A stretch of 64,000 bases of DNA from Prevotella sp. (GTDB taxonomy: Bacteria > Bacteroidota > Bacteroidia > Bacteroidales > Bacteroidaceae): contig JAFVFY010000030.1 in NCBI GenBank assembly GCA_017475265.1, positions 1 to 64,000 on the forward strand, given 5' to 3'. The position numbers and the translations under genes are program-made. Of this stretch, positions 44,301-52,486 are shown in pieces. Every line of letters starts with the position of its first letter. Position 1 is the first letter of the stretch. The notes below the pieces were generated by a model. The model was given only the letters and a program-made list of their open reading frames with translations. It was not told the origin of the DNA and searched no databases.

Positions 44301-47300
44301 CCTAACTTGTAACTATAGCTGTCACCGTTCTTCGAGTACAGTTCTTCTATGGTGTATTTGCCGTCTTCATCACAGCCTAAATATGTGTTCTCTCCGAAGG
44401 GCGCTCCTTCGTTCACCTTGAACACGGGCGTGGTGTGGTAGTCGGCAATATACTTGGATTGATAGTGGTATATCTTCTCTGCTTTCTTCGAGACGGTTTC
44501 CTTGCCCGTTGTGGGGTCTGTCGCCTTGGTTTCGGTAAACAACGTGTCGGCTGACGCCATCTGGAACTTACTGAGGTCAACGGTACGGCTTTCACCTACC
44601 GTCACATCGCTGTTGGCCACGAGCGTCTGGGCGCTCAACTGATAGTTGACAGGAGGTAGCAAGGCCGAGAACTCGCCCGTTTCGGCATCGGTCTCAATGT
44701 AGATCTTCCTACATTCCTCCACCGAGCCGAATCCGCGATACGCATGGCTCTGTATGCTGGTGGTGTCGCTGGGCACCTCCACGCGCTCGTCATTGAAGTC
44801 ATAGACAAAGGTGGTGCCGTTGATGGTCTTCTTGGCGTTCACATAGCCACGGTCGTCGGTGGGAGTCAGCGTCATCGTCACACGTCCGATGTTGTTCTTC
44901 GACTGCTGGAAGCCCAACGGCTTGTTCTGATCCTTGAAACCGCCCACGATGCGGCCCACAAAGTTCACCAATGTAGCATCCTCGAAGTCCAGGTTGTAGG
45001 TCTCTGCCAGGAAGGTGTGCTTGCCGCTGGTGGCAGGATAGCGTCCATTATCGACGAAGACGTGGTTGTTGCGCTTTACGGTGATGTAGTGGTCGCCGAT
45101 GGGCACGGTGATGGTGAACTTGCCTTCTGCATCGGTCATGATGGGGTTGCCGTCAACGATGCAGGGCGTGCCATCGACTTCGAAGGTACAACTATCGACA
45201 GGAATAGTGGTGCCGGCATAGCGCACGGTGCCATGCACGGGGAAGTAGCTCACGTCGGTGAAATCTACGCCGCTATACACCAGCGAATTGCTGCTGATGT
45301 AGCGCGTCTGCTTCGTGCTGTTGAACTCGTGGATGCCTTTAGAGGGCGTGATGGTGTAGTTAATGCCGTTGCCAGTGAAAGGTACACCCGTGATGACGTA
45401 TGAGCCGTCGGCATCGGTCAGTCCGTATGAGGTGATCTGGCCTGTCTGGTTGGGGGAGTCCTCGGTGTAGGTGACGTCATTCTTTATATTGCCATGGATA
45501 TTGTTAGGCACTTCGTTGGTTGCCGACTGGTCATAGACCTGCCCGGTGAGATAGCCTTCGTTCATAGGCCAATAGACGGAAAGGCTCTTCTCGTTGCCGG
45601 AGAGCATGCGGTCGTAGCTGCGAAGAATTTCGCTATCGGTCAAAGCACGGCTATAGAACCGGAACTCGTCAATGAGTAACTGAGTTTCGGGCGTCATAGA
45701 ATAGTAAGGGTTTTTTATGCCCAGGCTCTTGTCATTCTTTTGCATGCCTACCACCATTGCCTTCGGCTTGCTTTTGCCAATTGGCCCGCTGGCGAGAGTG
45801 GTCTCATAAAGTTTTCCCTCTTCGTCTATCAAGCCTATGGTATAGTTTCCATAAAAATCGTATTGAGAATCTATTCTGTTACACCTAAGGAATACATAGT
45901 TCCAACTGTCGGCTTTCGGCTGGTTCTTAAGACGAGAAATGGCAAAGGTATCGTTCAAAAAATAGGTCAGGCCATTGCTGTCTTTATAGAGTTTCACATC
46001 CTCGCCATTCTCAGCGACAATGGTCAGCAGATAGCATCTTTCACTATTTGTCTTTACCCACATTCCGATGGTATAGTCGCCATTGAGGGCGTTTTCGCTG
46101 ATACCATTCTCACCGCCGATGGGAATCTGGATACCATGGCTGTTCTCCGTGAATTGTGTGGCGTAGAAGAATGTCTTGGGGTTCTCGGTGCTGGCGTTCG
46201 GGGTGAGTGCCACACGGACGCTATCGACCGCGGCTCCCGTGCCGTAAATCACCTGACCGCTGATGGTGCCATAGCACTTTGCAAAGCCAACGTCGGTCTT
46301 GCTGTTGCTGCAGGTCTCCTGGCCTTCACATTCGGTATATGCCTCCACGCGATACTCATAGTACTGTCCGGCCTCGCAGGTCTGGTCGAGGTAGGAATAG
46401 GTGGAAGCAATGCCCTGGACGGTATGGACGGTATGAAAGTCCTCCTCCATCACCTGACGGCGCGACACCCGGAAGGTGGTGGGTGTGGAAGAAATCTGCC
46501 GGGCATTCCAGGTCAGCTGGCATCCACTCTTAAACGTGCCTTTCGAGGCGGTCAAGGCCGTCACCGTTGTCCCGCCACTGATTCTGGTAGGCGAGACGGT
46601 GGAGGGACTCATGTAGGGCGGCACGTTATCGCCACGGTCGAAGACGATGCGATAGAGGTAGCCTACACAGGAGGCTTCAATGCCCTCGGAGTGAACGAAC
46701 TTGTCTGACAGGCTTCCCACTATGCCCGATGCCTGCTCCAGTTCCGATATTCGCTTCTTCGTAAGCTCTATCCATTCGGTGCCATTGGTCTTCAGGCACT
46801 GTACGGCGAAAGTGGGCTCGGTGCCGTTATAGGTATTCTTGGGTACTGCGAGGTGATTCCATACTACTTCAATCCTGTCCTCAAACGGCGTTACCTCTGG
46901 ACAGCCGATGAGCGGTGTCGTGAGCGAAATGACCACGTCCTCCACTGAAGTGCTCAACAGGTCCATCGGTCCGTTGGCAGATGGTACAACGGTGCCGCCA
47001 CGGCCTCTGTCCTGCAGCCAGTAGTTAGGATAGAAGCATACACTGTATTCGTATGTCGTCTCAAAGTCGAGTTCAGCATCCTTGTCCTCATACTTGAACT
47101 GGATGTCAGGATTGTCAATACTCATGTCCTTGAGCAGTGTCCACGAACTTTCACCCTGCTTGCGGCGATAGACATACCATTTTCCTGCGTAGGCGGCATC
47201 GTTCACGTCATAGTTTGGCGCATCAGCCATGCGCCAGGTCAGTGTGACGCTCTTCGCATACTGGTCGGTGGCGTAGTTTAGGTCTGTGGGCTGTGCAAAT

Positions 47301-48118
47301 GCCTTCGTGGTAAATATTTTGGTGGGAAAGGTCTGCGTGCAATACTCATGCAGCGAGAGAAGCTCTGTCAGCGACACTTTATAAGGGTGGGAAATGGCAT
47401 AGAGGCCCACGGTCTCAGGCACTTTGACTTCGAACCTGCCAGATTTTTGCGATGGGGATGTGGTGTTGAATGGATTGGTAGTGCTGCCTACAGGCTGCCC
47501 TGACACCACAAAGTGACGGCTGTTCAAAGAGCTGCCGAAATGGGCATCAATGACCATCGTCTCGGGCGAGACGAAATAAACCCTGCTGTCCTTCTCATCG
47601 AGCTGCATGTCGTTGAGCTTTGTCCTTTCCGCAGTAGTGGCAGAAAAGTCGAGGAACTTGATGTAGTCCTCAGCATCCCAGTTGGTCTGCCAGTTGCAGT
47701 CGAACCTCACGCTGAAGTCGCCCAACGGATCCTTGCACTTATACACCTTCAAGGTGGCAAACTGGTTGTCGCCGCCTGAAATTTGCTTCAGTTCGACCAC
47801 GTATTCGTCATCACGCTTCAAGACGGTGTTCATATTGTAGGAACCGTCGAAGTCATCGTCCTTGCGGTAATTGAAGCTTCCGTATGAGAAACTCGTTGCA
47901 TTGGGGATATACAATCCATATCTCTGGCCGATGTAAAACTGGTGGGAATAAAGGAAATTGTCCCAGCCTTTAAGGGCGGTGAGCCGCAGCTTGAACTCCT
48001 GCCAAGGCTCACTGACTGTCCTCGGGTGCTCACTTATCATGTCGGGGTAGTCCATGGCCTGCACCATGCCCGCTGTCATGGCAAAAAGGATGGTTACGAA
48101 TAGTTTCAGGTGTTTCAT
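38363..48118 (-). CDS. Giant secreted multi-domain LamG-containing surface protein
   Basis: A 3251-aa exported protein (signal peptide MKHLKLFVTILFAMTAGMVQA). Visible modules: fibronectin-III-like segments (about 275-380 and 525-605); carboxypeptidase-regulatory-like beta domains ('GTISGQVIYGTGAAVDSVRV' near 616, 'VHGTVRYAGTTIPVDSC' near 964, 'FVGRIVGGFKDQNKPLG' near 1053); and three LamG/concanavalin-like domains ('YTIGMWVKT' near 679, 'FTVEFWTKK' near 2186, 'YALEFWYKP' near 2406). A long unfamiliar central region (about 1200-1990) and a BACON-like domain ('MPSWLSASPSNGTIDPNGS' near 2700) follow. Near the end are two 'GWNWVSF/GWTWIRNPF' segments (about 2930-3060) and a tail (VYSVQGYLIFRG...LSPGVYIINGSKVLIK). 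No catalytic motif was recognised. An adhesin or cell-surface scaffold is likely. Last full-length gene of the cluster, 26 bp after the fimbrillin-like gene. Confidence 0.85.
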   Translation of the reverse strand: MKHLKLFVTILFAMTAGMVQAMDYPDMISEHPRTVSEPWQEFKLRLTALKGWDNFLYSHQFYIGQRYGLYIPNATSFSYGSFNYRKDDDFDGSYNMNTVLKRDDEYVVELKQISGGDNQFATLKVYKCKDPLGDFSVRFDCNWQTNWDAEDYIKFLDFSATTAERTKLNDMQLDEKDSRVYFVSPETMVIDAHFGSSLNSRHFVVSGQPVGSTTNPFNTTSPSQKSGRFEVKVPETVGLYAISHPYKVSLTELLSLHEYCTQTFPTKIFTTKAFAQPTDLNYATDQYAKSVTLTWRMADAPNYDVNDAAYAGKWYVYRRKQGESSWTLLKDMSIDNPDIQFKYEDKDAELDFETTYEYSVCFYPNYWLQDRGRGGTVVPSANGPMDLLSTSVEDVVISLTTPLIGCPEVTPFEDRIEVVWNHLAVPKNTYNGTEPTFAVQCLKTNGTEWIELTKKRISELEQASGIVGSLSDKFVHSEGIEASCVGYLYRIVFDRGDNVPPYMSPSTVSPTRISGGTTVTALTASKGTFKSGCQLTWNARQISSTPTTFRVSRRQVMEEDFHTVHTVQGIASTYSYLDQTCEAGQYYEYRVEAYTECEGQETCSNSKTDVGFAKCYGTISGQVIYGTGAAVDSVRVALTPNASTENPKTFFYATQFTENSHGIQIPIGGENGISENALNGDYTIGMWVKTNSERCYLLTIVAENGEDVKLYKDSNGLTYFLNDTFAISRLKNQPKADSWNYVFLRCNRIDSQYDFYGNYTIGLIDEEGKLYETTLASGPIGKSKPKAMVVGMQKNDKSLGIKNPYYSMTPETQLLIDEFRFYSRALTDSEILRSYDRMLSGNEKSLSVYWPMNEGYLTGQVYDQSATNEVPNNIHGNIKNDVTYTEDSPNQTGQITSYGLTDADGSYVITGVPFTGNGINYTITPSKGIHEFNSTKQTRYISSNSLVYSGVDFTDVSYFPVHGTVRYAGTTIPVDSCTFEVDGTPCIVDGNPIMTDAEGKFTITVPIGDHYITVKRNNHVFVDNGRYPATSGKHTFLAETYNLDFEDATLVNFVGRIVGGFKDQNKPLGFQQSKNNIGRVTMTLTPTDDRGYVNAKKTINGTTFVYDFNDERVEVPSDTTSIQSHAYRGFGSVEECRKIYIETDAETGEFSALLPPVNYQLSAQTLVANSDVTVGESRTVDLSKFQMASADTLFTETKATDPTTGKETVSKKAEKIYHYQSKYIADYHTTPVFKVNEGAPFGENTYLGCDEDGKYTIEELYSKNGDSYSYKLGYPVFKSGNEYEWNIEAYESYKNADDPKAEEDKQPLEKCYVQIANALSSTQSIVAKTQTGTDGTVYEEGTPFGENLNGVQLDSLGCATYAWTAGLPNTNAKTNHAQSITMQLIVSGKQYDWVPGDHSGIQWRADGSNKGAGMKGVNVGAINMGNNFVTLATDKVVMVLRDPPGAKSSATWKKGSTVTMKKETIISNGGHTKDIAHEAQGSTESQVNLASGKIETTGIKHTLSEGIEGTILKGSTDVSTESYTTTQDISTSSGKEYVGSWGDLYIGVSRNRIFGDARQVYIPRNASKFDVRDVTGVQDSLKTTFVYSQLEILTTMIPNYEAQIKKLLKDTYGKPRKNPDEITEAHYYSNLPETDPNYGRSNYDKAFGSAAGINDDLEGPSYAFVAPANKNCQDTIQFMLDQIEGWKNLIKRNEQEKVFMYEDRNSSDVLTENISFDGGAKVSRTYTSATDYTEVETTEGEEHYIVQWNSGTRFNKRGIVFETANNSIHKQKGGKTTSNSRNQTFSYTLADNDYCDHSVDVYCKQEEKDNAYKQLAVSYNGWGPIFRTRAGHTYGPYEDGDSTLFYSKGEEIMAKTIQMEVPQLIIDEPIQSNVPNGGSAFFKVKLSNQSYAQSGHYFKLSYKPDTNNKGAELTVDGMPLLEGLKLYLPYNKTVEKVIELKQGDTSILDYNDIKLYLRSTTQDDASSHWPVIESVVPISAHFVPVSSDVALHIDHQVVNTATGTTVNFLVSDFDLNHQGLKALRLQYRYNKNDWSMLKEWVTGEPLPGQESLEEAAKTDGSIIKVALDMKEYSDGNYTFRVLSATEHGNEEEVTKTSEEIEVIKDTRRPALIALPMPSDGVLDLGSMISAEFNEDISGDKITQDNNIGVYGTLVENSKDVYHVGLVGQNLSGSQLTSQNKIDLRNRSFTVEFWTKKADGILLTFGTNETLAMLGVNEKKPFITIATGGTVDEQGKEIEPFEVSATEPLTFKDDEWVFWQLSYKVRNPQAETSQNVLSLTACYGDQTKKVFTGVAVPDILSNGKMTVGALSDTQFADLALWNYVRGDVHLPLGMKRKSGLEDGLWHYWKMEEGHGLAAEDIVGGNNIDVPDNGWFIDNVNYSTHLTADKHLAVPMGDCNLDDADSYALEFWYKPEVQLAGATDQQILHTSNNGVTLSANADGHLVLKTKMQGEEKMYESVGTFGNEWHHVLLNVQRGISAMVYVDGTNQMALQEKATPSLACDSLYIGDGLEGDIDEVRIWKGMYSNRLLIDERYNMIDTASVKGLVRYYPFEHSHTDEGNQLVTTFSPHNAVEESPVDTHDISGALVLASTTPPLKIAPTRSNLFYTFTASDRKVTINIDNEVLKKLEGTTVSISLKNVPDVNGNSSNRISWNAYVRKNPLRWADRQPIDVTTDEGTEMTFTKDIVNMGAGNVSWTLSMPSWLSASPSNGTIDPNGSVSVTFTVSANVPVGRQSESISLTNLGSNMTERCAIDLRVTGNTPGWAVDKSDKEFSTPMTARLVVDGAYSEDEADLVAAFVEDVCVGVSHVQYSSQRNTYFVNMTIYGGQNQLGKSISFKAWDASRNVTYAPLARSTASPSAPMTFTANGAPFGSYDNPEVLSAGSMVEQTLALKEGWNWVSFYVNTSGQSLNDALKFANGKITTVKTQTHGAEWNPELDRTGRPFGFMGRDLESLNENSMYAMKAVEPVSVIVSGKLLTGAEAKQDIKQGWTWIRNPFYKNQSVTSAFSGFTADDADVLQARDSYAQWSQTYSRWEGLMTNFMPGMGYKYYSGSSAVKPVFDDVTSQNTLKARMFAPDGEQSSGNNYGYADNMLVIAKLMLTDAVDVDMDNVAVTATNNSKETFTTLPDRGYYVFTVAGGDNATFTFDATVNGQHRMLYALVKDDNDQLQDCTIAFEPDAVMGTFSSPIILTDNKNIQGIREMSIVPDGDYEVYSVQGYLIFRGKNNAGMHFEQQKTLSPGVYIINGSKVLIK

Positions 48119-48143
48119 AATATTGCAGTTTTTATGTTATTTC

Positions 48144-49478
48144 TTAACGGGTTACGGTGCGGACGGCTGCGAAAGAGTTCTCATTAGCGTTTATGATGCT
48201 GGCTGCGCCGCTGGTGCTTATATGCAGGATTTTCGCTCCTCCGCTCAGCCAGTAGTATCCTCCTGAATCGTCTGTTGTAAACGGCAGGAAGATGATATTG
48301 CCCGCAGGGTCGGAAGTCTCTCCGCTCTTGGCGCGGAAATAGACACCACTCACCAGCGCGCCATTGCTGTCGTAGCCTTGGCCGGAAAGGATGTCACAGT
48401 TATCAATGAGTGCCTGAGCCTCTGTCTCTGTGGGTAAGTTTGACTGGTTAGAGTATTCCACCTCTGATGTCTTGTCGTAGGGCAATGTGGCACCTTGGTT
48501 GCGAACAGCCCAGGACACGCCCGTAGTCATTTCGATATAGTCACTGAGCGTAGCGGTGAAGCGGTAGGCCTTGCCACCTACTAAGTTCTTGCCCGCCACG
48601 TTGCCGGCATAGACCGTCCCGTCGCTGCACTTCACGGTGACATGGTAGCGGCCCGACGAGTGGTCCTTGGGGAAGAGCATCATCCAAGCCACAAGTTGAT
48701 GGTCGCTGCCGATGGTGCAGTCGGTAAAGGTCAACGACTGACGGCAGGGCTTGAAATCGTTGTCTTCTGTGTAGGTCATGCCCGTTGCCTGGTGGTTATT
48801 ACCTTCTTCGGCATTGAGGCTCTTGAAGTTCTCGGTGATGTTGATGGGGAAGTACAGATTATTGTTGGCATAGCGCGTCACCGTCAGCTCACTCACGGTC
48901 TTGTTCTCAGCGGAGGCGGGCAGCGAGAGCGTGAAGCGGCAGGGACTGCACACATTGTTGAAGTGGAACAGGCACGAAGCACTGGCATCGGTGGTCACCT
49001 TCGGGGCCACCATATAATTATAAGGGCCTAAGTGAGCCGTGCTGCTGTTGCCCGTCTGCGACTGATCGCCTAGCCATATAGTCCGATAGGATGTGCCGTC
49101 GCCTGTGGCGTATGGATAATAGGAGTAATACGTAGCATTGGAGTTCAAAGTAAAGGCACCACCGTCGAAACCGGTGTGGAGGGCTGACACGGGGTCTGCC
49201 CCTACAATAGCGGTATGGGTGGTGCTCTGCTGGTTGCCGTTGATTTCGCCGACAACGTTTATCACGTCGCCCTGGTTCCAGGCAAACGACAGTCCATTGT
49301 CACCTGCCGTCAGCGTGACGCGAGTGGCGTGGTCCTCCTCCTGGTCGCCAAATTCATAACTCGGTATGTAGCCGTACACGCCATGGCGCGCGTCAGCCTC
49401 AGAGGAACCGGCAGAGTCGTCTGAGGTACAACCAACGAATAACAACATCGTTGCTGCGTATAGGATCTGTTTCTTCAT
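48144..49478 (-). CDS. Fimbrillin-like surface lipoprotein
   Basis: A 444-aa lipoprotein: MKKQILYAATMLLFVGC with the acylated Cys followed by TSDDS, acidic residues compatible with surface export in Bacteroidota. The N-terminal part has the fimbrillin A pattern ('ATRVTLTAGDNGLSFAWNQG', 'YYSYYPYATG', 'CLFHFNNVCSPCRFTLSLP'). The C-terminal 120 residues form a separate module ('VSWAVRNQGATLPYDKTSE' to 'YWLSGG') seen in other Bacteroidota surface proteins. HTAIVGADPVSALHTG contains residues encoded by a dispersed palindromic repeat (49181-49205). ATG 49478 gives the lipobox; 49505 would not. It could be a pilus subunit or tip adhesin; its gene lies between the tiny peptides and the giant protein. 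Confidence 0.8.
   Translation of the reverse strand: MKKQILYAATMLLFVGCTSDDSAGSSEADARHGVYGYIPSYEFGDQEEDHATRVTLTAGDNGLSFAWNQGDVINVVGEINGNQQSTTHTAIVGADPVSALHTGFDGGAFTLNSNATYYSYYPYATGDGTSYRTIWLGDQSQTGNSSTAHLGPYNYMVAPKVTTDASASCLFHFNNVCSPCRFTLSLPASAENKTVSELTVTRYANNNLYFPINITENFKSLNAEEGNNHQATGMTYTEDNDFKPCRQSLTFTDCTIGSDHQLVAWMMLFPKDHSSGRYHVTVKCSDGTVYAGNVAGKNLVGGKAYRFTATLSDYIEMTTGVSWAVRNQGATLPYDKTSEVEYSNQSNLPTETEAQALIDNCDILSGQGYDSNGALVSGVYFRAKSGETSDPAGNIIFLPFTTDDSGGYYWLSGGAKILHISTSGAASIINANENSFAAVRTVTR
49181..49205. repeat. Family A palindromic repeat in the fimbrillin-like gene
   Basis: GGGCTGACACGGGGTCTGCC followed by CCTAC, in frame, encoding the VGADPVSA region. Confidence 0.8.
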
Positions 49479-49522
49479 TATCGCATATATAAATAAGGTT
49501 CGCATACATTAATATTATCCTT

Positions 49523-49645
49523 CTAATCCCCCCATTCATAGTCAGAAGCTTCGCCCTGTGTGGTGGGGGGCGTCGTTCCTGTCAAGAGATGCGAAATGGC
49601 AATCTTTACTGATCTCGTTCTTGGTGCTGAATACTTCTTCTTCAT
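49523..49645 (-). CDS. Tiny peptide 2 of a tandem pair
   Basis: A 40-aa product: MKKKYSAPRTRSVKIAISHL followed by LTGTTPPTTQGEASDYEWGD and TAG. It starts 12 bp after peptide 1 and follows the same layout: a Lys/Tyr-rich start, a Pro near residue 8, an alternating Val/Ile strand, a Leu/Thr-Gly step, a Ser/Thr/Gly-rich middle and an acidic C-terminus with Tyr/Trp. There is no signal peptide. Short genes of this type are common next to surface-protein genes in Prevotella and Bacteroides; I know of no assigned function. It could be a secreted peptide, a modified peptide precursor or a translational leader. Confidence 0.65.
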   Translation of the reverse strand: MKKKYSAPRTRSVKIAISHLLTGTTPPTTQGEASDYEWGD

Positions 49646-49657
49646 ATCGTTCTTGTA

Positions 49658-49819
49658 TTACTCCTCGTCGTCGAAGCTGTGGCTGCCGCGGCTCCAGGCA
49701 CTGTTCACCTCCGTGCTTTGCAGCGTATTGTTCATGCCGTTGGTGCTGCCGCAGATCATGTGCTGATGCTGAATTCTCACTATCTGCGTGGCAGGCTTCA
49801 TATAATTTTTCTTTGTCAT
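49658..49819 (-). CDS. Tiny peptide 1 of a tandem pair
   Basis: A 53-aa product: MTKKNYMKPATQIVRIQHQH, then MICGSTNGMNNTLQSTEVNS, then AWSRGSHSFDDEE and TAA. The pattern 'KP.T.IV.I....(L/M)(L/I)CGS', an Asn/Gly-rich middle, 'AWSR' and a final 'FDD' is typical of a widespread but unnamed group of about 50-aa proteins in Bacteroidota. It begins 15 bp after the stop of the 862-aa beta-helix gene, preceded by AAAGGAGG (a good ribosome-binding site, unusual in this phylum). No signal peptide is seen. One Cys and the 'S-x-FDD' end could be processing or modification features. Confidence 0.7.
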   Translation of the reverse strand: MTKKNYMKPATQIVRIQHQHMICGSTNGMNNTLQSTEVNSAWSRGSHSFDDEE

Positions 49820-49834
49820 GGCTGTTTCCTCCTT

Positions 49835-52423
49835 TTATTTCTTAATATATTTCTTTCCGTCCTTGATATACAGGCCCTTGGAAGGTTGTGCAACCTTACG
49901 TCCCTGCAGGTCGTAGCATTCACTCCCCTCGCCATTTGGAGAGGGGTCGGGGGTGAGGCTGCTGATGCCCGTTGCCTCGTCAAAGCCGAAGAACTCACGG
50001 GCACCGCTGGTACTGACGAGATAGGCCTTGTGGGCACCGATGGTTCCGCTGTCTTTAAGTTTGTAGAAGCCAACGCCGTATTCTTCAGTATAATTCAGCA
50101 CGTAATAGTTGTTTGCGCCAGGATTGGTGATGGTTGTAGATGTACCATGCAGGTCGTTGCCTTCGTAGCCGCCTTCACTTGTCGTACCGCTATTGCTTGA
50201 GGCCAAGAAGATGTTGGCCGAATTGCTCTTGAGTATTACTGCCTTATTTGCATTTACAATGCGGTCGCTGATGGAGGTCAGCGTAAGTGTTTCACCGCTA
50301 AGACCAGCCTTGAACACCTGCGTACCCTCGGCTGCCTGGAAATGGCCTGCTTCGTTATAGAAGGTCGTCCAGTAATTGCTCGAATTTCCCTTGTTGGCTT
50401 TCAGGTAAGCGAGTTCGTCGCTAACTAAGTAAGTATTACCGTTGTTCTGATAGGCAGAGCCATTATAATAAACTACGCCACCGATGGTTACCGTACCGCA
50501 GGAGCCGCTGTTTCCCCTTCCGATACAGTCAGTAGCGCCTGAGCCCTTCTTAGCGGTCAGATAGTTGTTGGAAATCGTAATATTTCCGCACGTGGCACCA
50601 TTGTCGGCACCGATGGCAGGTGCGTTAGAACCACCCTTGGCTTCAATAATGCCACTTTGTATTTCAATGTTGCCACAGGTTTTATTGGTATTATCATTAC
50701 CTCCGCCAATGGCTGCATGCCCAGATCCACCTTGGGCAATCAGTTTGCCTGTACCTGCTGATTCGCCATTAATGATGAGCGTTGTGCCAGCATCGCCTAC
50801 CCGGAGGGCATTATCTCCCGTGCTGATCAGTTTGTTCGTTGTTCCATCTTTTAGGGTGATGTAGCTGGTGTTATTTTGAAAGCAATTCACACAGCGACCA
50901 GACTTCTCGATATGTACATTGCTCAGCACCGCTGTAGATGAAGATGCGAGGCCGAATGCGTGGTCTGTCGCGTTGCCATTACCAAAGATGAGACAAAATT
51001 CACCGTCATTAACTTCCACAGTAGCGGTGTTGATGCAGGCGACGCTTAACTCACGTCGAGCAATATAGTCATCTCCATGGTTTTTGTAGGTAGAACCATC
51101 ATAAAACACCATGTCACCAATGGTCACCGTGCCACAAGAACCCCCATTGCCCCTTCCGATACAATCAATAGAAAAATCAGAAGTAGTTTCGGTCGTCCTT
51201 GCGGTCACACGTGTTACGCCGCTGTTAATCGTGATGTTGCCGCAAGAACCGTCAAAGCCACTACCGATGCCAGGAGCACAAATACCACCCGTGGCTGTGA
51301 TAATACCGCCTTGTATCTCAATGTCGCCACAGGTGTGGTCGGCTGAGTGAACACCTCCGCCTATGGCTGCACACCTGTCTGCACCTTGGGCAATTAGCTT
51401 GCCCGTGAATTGATACCAGTCTATTTCGCTTTGAATGGTAAGCTTTGTGCCAGAGCCGCCTACCCAGAGGGCAGGATAACCATAAGGTGCTGCGCCTGAA
51501 CTGGTTAGTTCGTTCACTGTATTATATTTTAGGATGATAGTGGCTGAACCGTTGCACTTAACGCAGTAGTCATTCTCCTTTTGGATGTTTACATTGCTCA
51601 GCGCCACTGTGGCACCGTCTTCGATGGTGATTTTATTTCCCGTTGGCGCGCCAGTACCCATGACATTATAGTATTTACCGGCAGGAACATCCACTGCACC
51701 GCTGTTGATAAAAGCGATGTTTAACTCGTCTTTACCAATATAGTCCGCACCGTAATTCTTGTAGTCAGAGCCATCCCAATATACAACGCCGCCAATGGTC
51801 ACCGTACCACAAGTTTCATGGCCATTTCCAATGCAGTGGGCAGCACCAGAACCTTTCGTAGCGCTCACGCATTTCACGCTGCTGGCAATCGTGATGTCGC
51901 CGCAAGAACGATCCCAGGTACTACCGATGCCGGCAGAATAAGAGCCACCCTTGGCTTCAATGGTACCGCCCTCAATGACAATGTTGCCACAACTAGCAGT
52001 GCCACCGCCACCGGCGTCACTAACTGCACCAATACCCGCACTTTTTTCTCCGCTTTGGGCTTTCAACGTACCCGTGCCTTGAATGGTGAGTGTAGTGCCT
52101 GTGCCGCCAGGTCGTAGAGCAGTAGAATAGTTTCCCGTGCAGGTCAGCGTGTTTGTGGTTCCCTCGGCCAGGATGATAGTGGCTGAGCCTGAGCACTGAA
52201 TGCAATGACTGTTTGCAACACCGGTGCTGATGGTTACGCCACTCAGTGTCACCGTGGCACCGCCGGCAATCGTTACCTTATATTCTGAGGTGGTACCTGT
52301 CAGCACGTCGCCGTTCTGTGCGGTCACGTCTGCATTCACCTGACTAAGGTCGATGGTCTCTGCCAATACCCCTTGTGCAACCGTACACAGCAGGGCAAAA
52401 ATGAATAGTACTTTCTTTTTCAT
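49835..52423 (-). CDS. Triplicated beta-helix surface protein with sorting-type tail
   Basis: An 862-aa exported protein (MKKKVLFIFALLCTVAQGVLA) made of three related blocks of about 200 residues (roughly 20-230, 231-455 and 456-660). Each has the series 'GATVTLSGV', 'SHCIQCSGSATIIL..GTTN.L', 'GTKLTIQ', 'CGNI.IEGGTIEAKGG', 'GSGATDCIG.G', 'CGTVTIGGVVY'. These are repeats of a right-handed beta-helix with regularly placed Cys. A beta domain and a tail follow: the tail (CYDLQGRKVAQPSKGLYIKD) is the usual exported-protein end. Just before it, SSLTPDPSPNGEGSE is encoded by an in-frame palindromic repeat (49924-49958). A hairpin (52487-52531) separates it from the upstream gene. Confidence 0.8.
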   Translation of the reverse strand: MKKKVLFIFALLCTVAQGVLAETIDLSQVNADVTAQNGDVLTGTTSEYKVTIAGGATVTLSGVTISTGVANSHCIQCSGSATIILAEGTTNTLTCTGNYSTALRPGGTGTTLTIQGTGTLKAQSGEKSAGIGAVSDAGGGGTASCGNIVIEGGTIEAKGGSYSAGIGSTWDRSCGDITIASSVKCVSATKGSGAAHCIGNGHETCGTVTIGGVVYWDGSDYKNYGADYIGKDELNIAFINSGAVDVPAGKYYNVMGTGAPTGNKITIEDGATVALSNVNIQKENDYCVKCNGSATIILKYNTVNELTSSGAAPYGYPALWVGGSGTKLTIQSEIDWYQFTGKLIAQGADRCAAIGGGVHSADHTCGDIEIQGGIITATGGICAPGIGSGFDGSCGNITINSGVTRVTARTTETTSDFSIDCIGRGNGGSCGTVTIGDMVFYDGSTYKNHGDDYIARRELSVACINTATVEVNDGEFCLIFGNGNATDHAFGLASSSTAVLSNVHIEKSGRCVNCFQNNTSYITLKDGTTNKLISTGDNALRVGDAGTTLIINGESAGTGKLIAQGGSGHAAIGGGNDNTNKTCGNIEIQSGIIEAKGGSNAPAIGADNGATCGNITISNNYLTAKKGSGATDCIGRGNSGSCGTVTIGGVVYYNGSAYQNNGNTYLVSDELAYLKANKGNSSNYWTTFYNEAGHFQAAEGTQVFKAGLSGETLTLTSISDRIVNANKAVILKSNSANIFLASSNSGTTSEGGYEGNDLHGTSTTITNPGANNYYVLNYTEEYGVGFYKLKDSGTIGAHKAYLVSTSGAREFFGFDEATGISSLTPDPSPNGEGSECYDLQGRKVAQPSKGLYIKDGKKYIKK
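49924..49958. repeat. In-frame repeat encoding LTPDPSPNGEG
   Basis: CCCCTC..GAGAGGGG followed by GGGGGTGAGG-type sequence. It encodes the LTPDPSPNGEG peptide, a product of a repeat I know from proteins of many unrelated bacteria. It sits between the last beta domain and the C-terminal tail. Confidence 0.8.
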
Positions 52424-52486
52424 GTCTTTTTACCTTTTTACCTTTTACGAGAATTCTTTTAGCATAAATCGTTTTCTTATGAAAAG

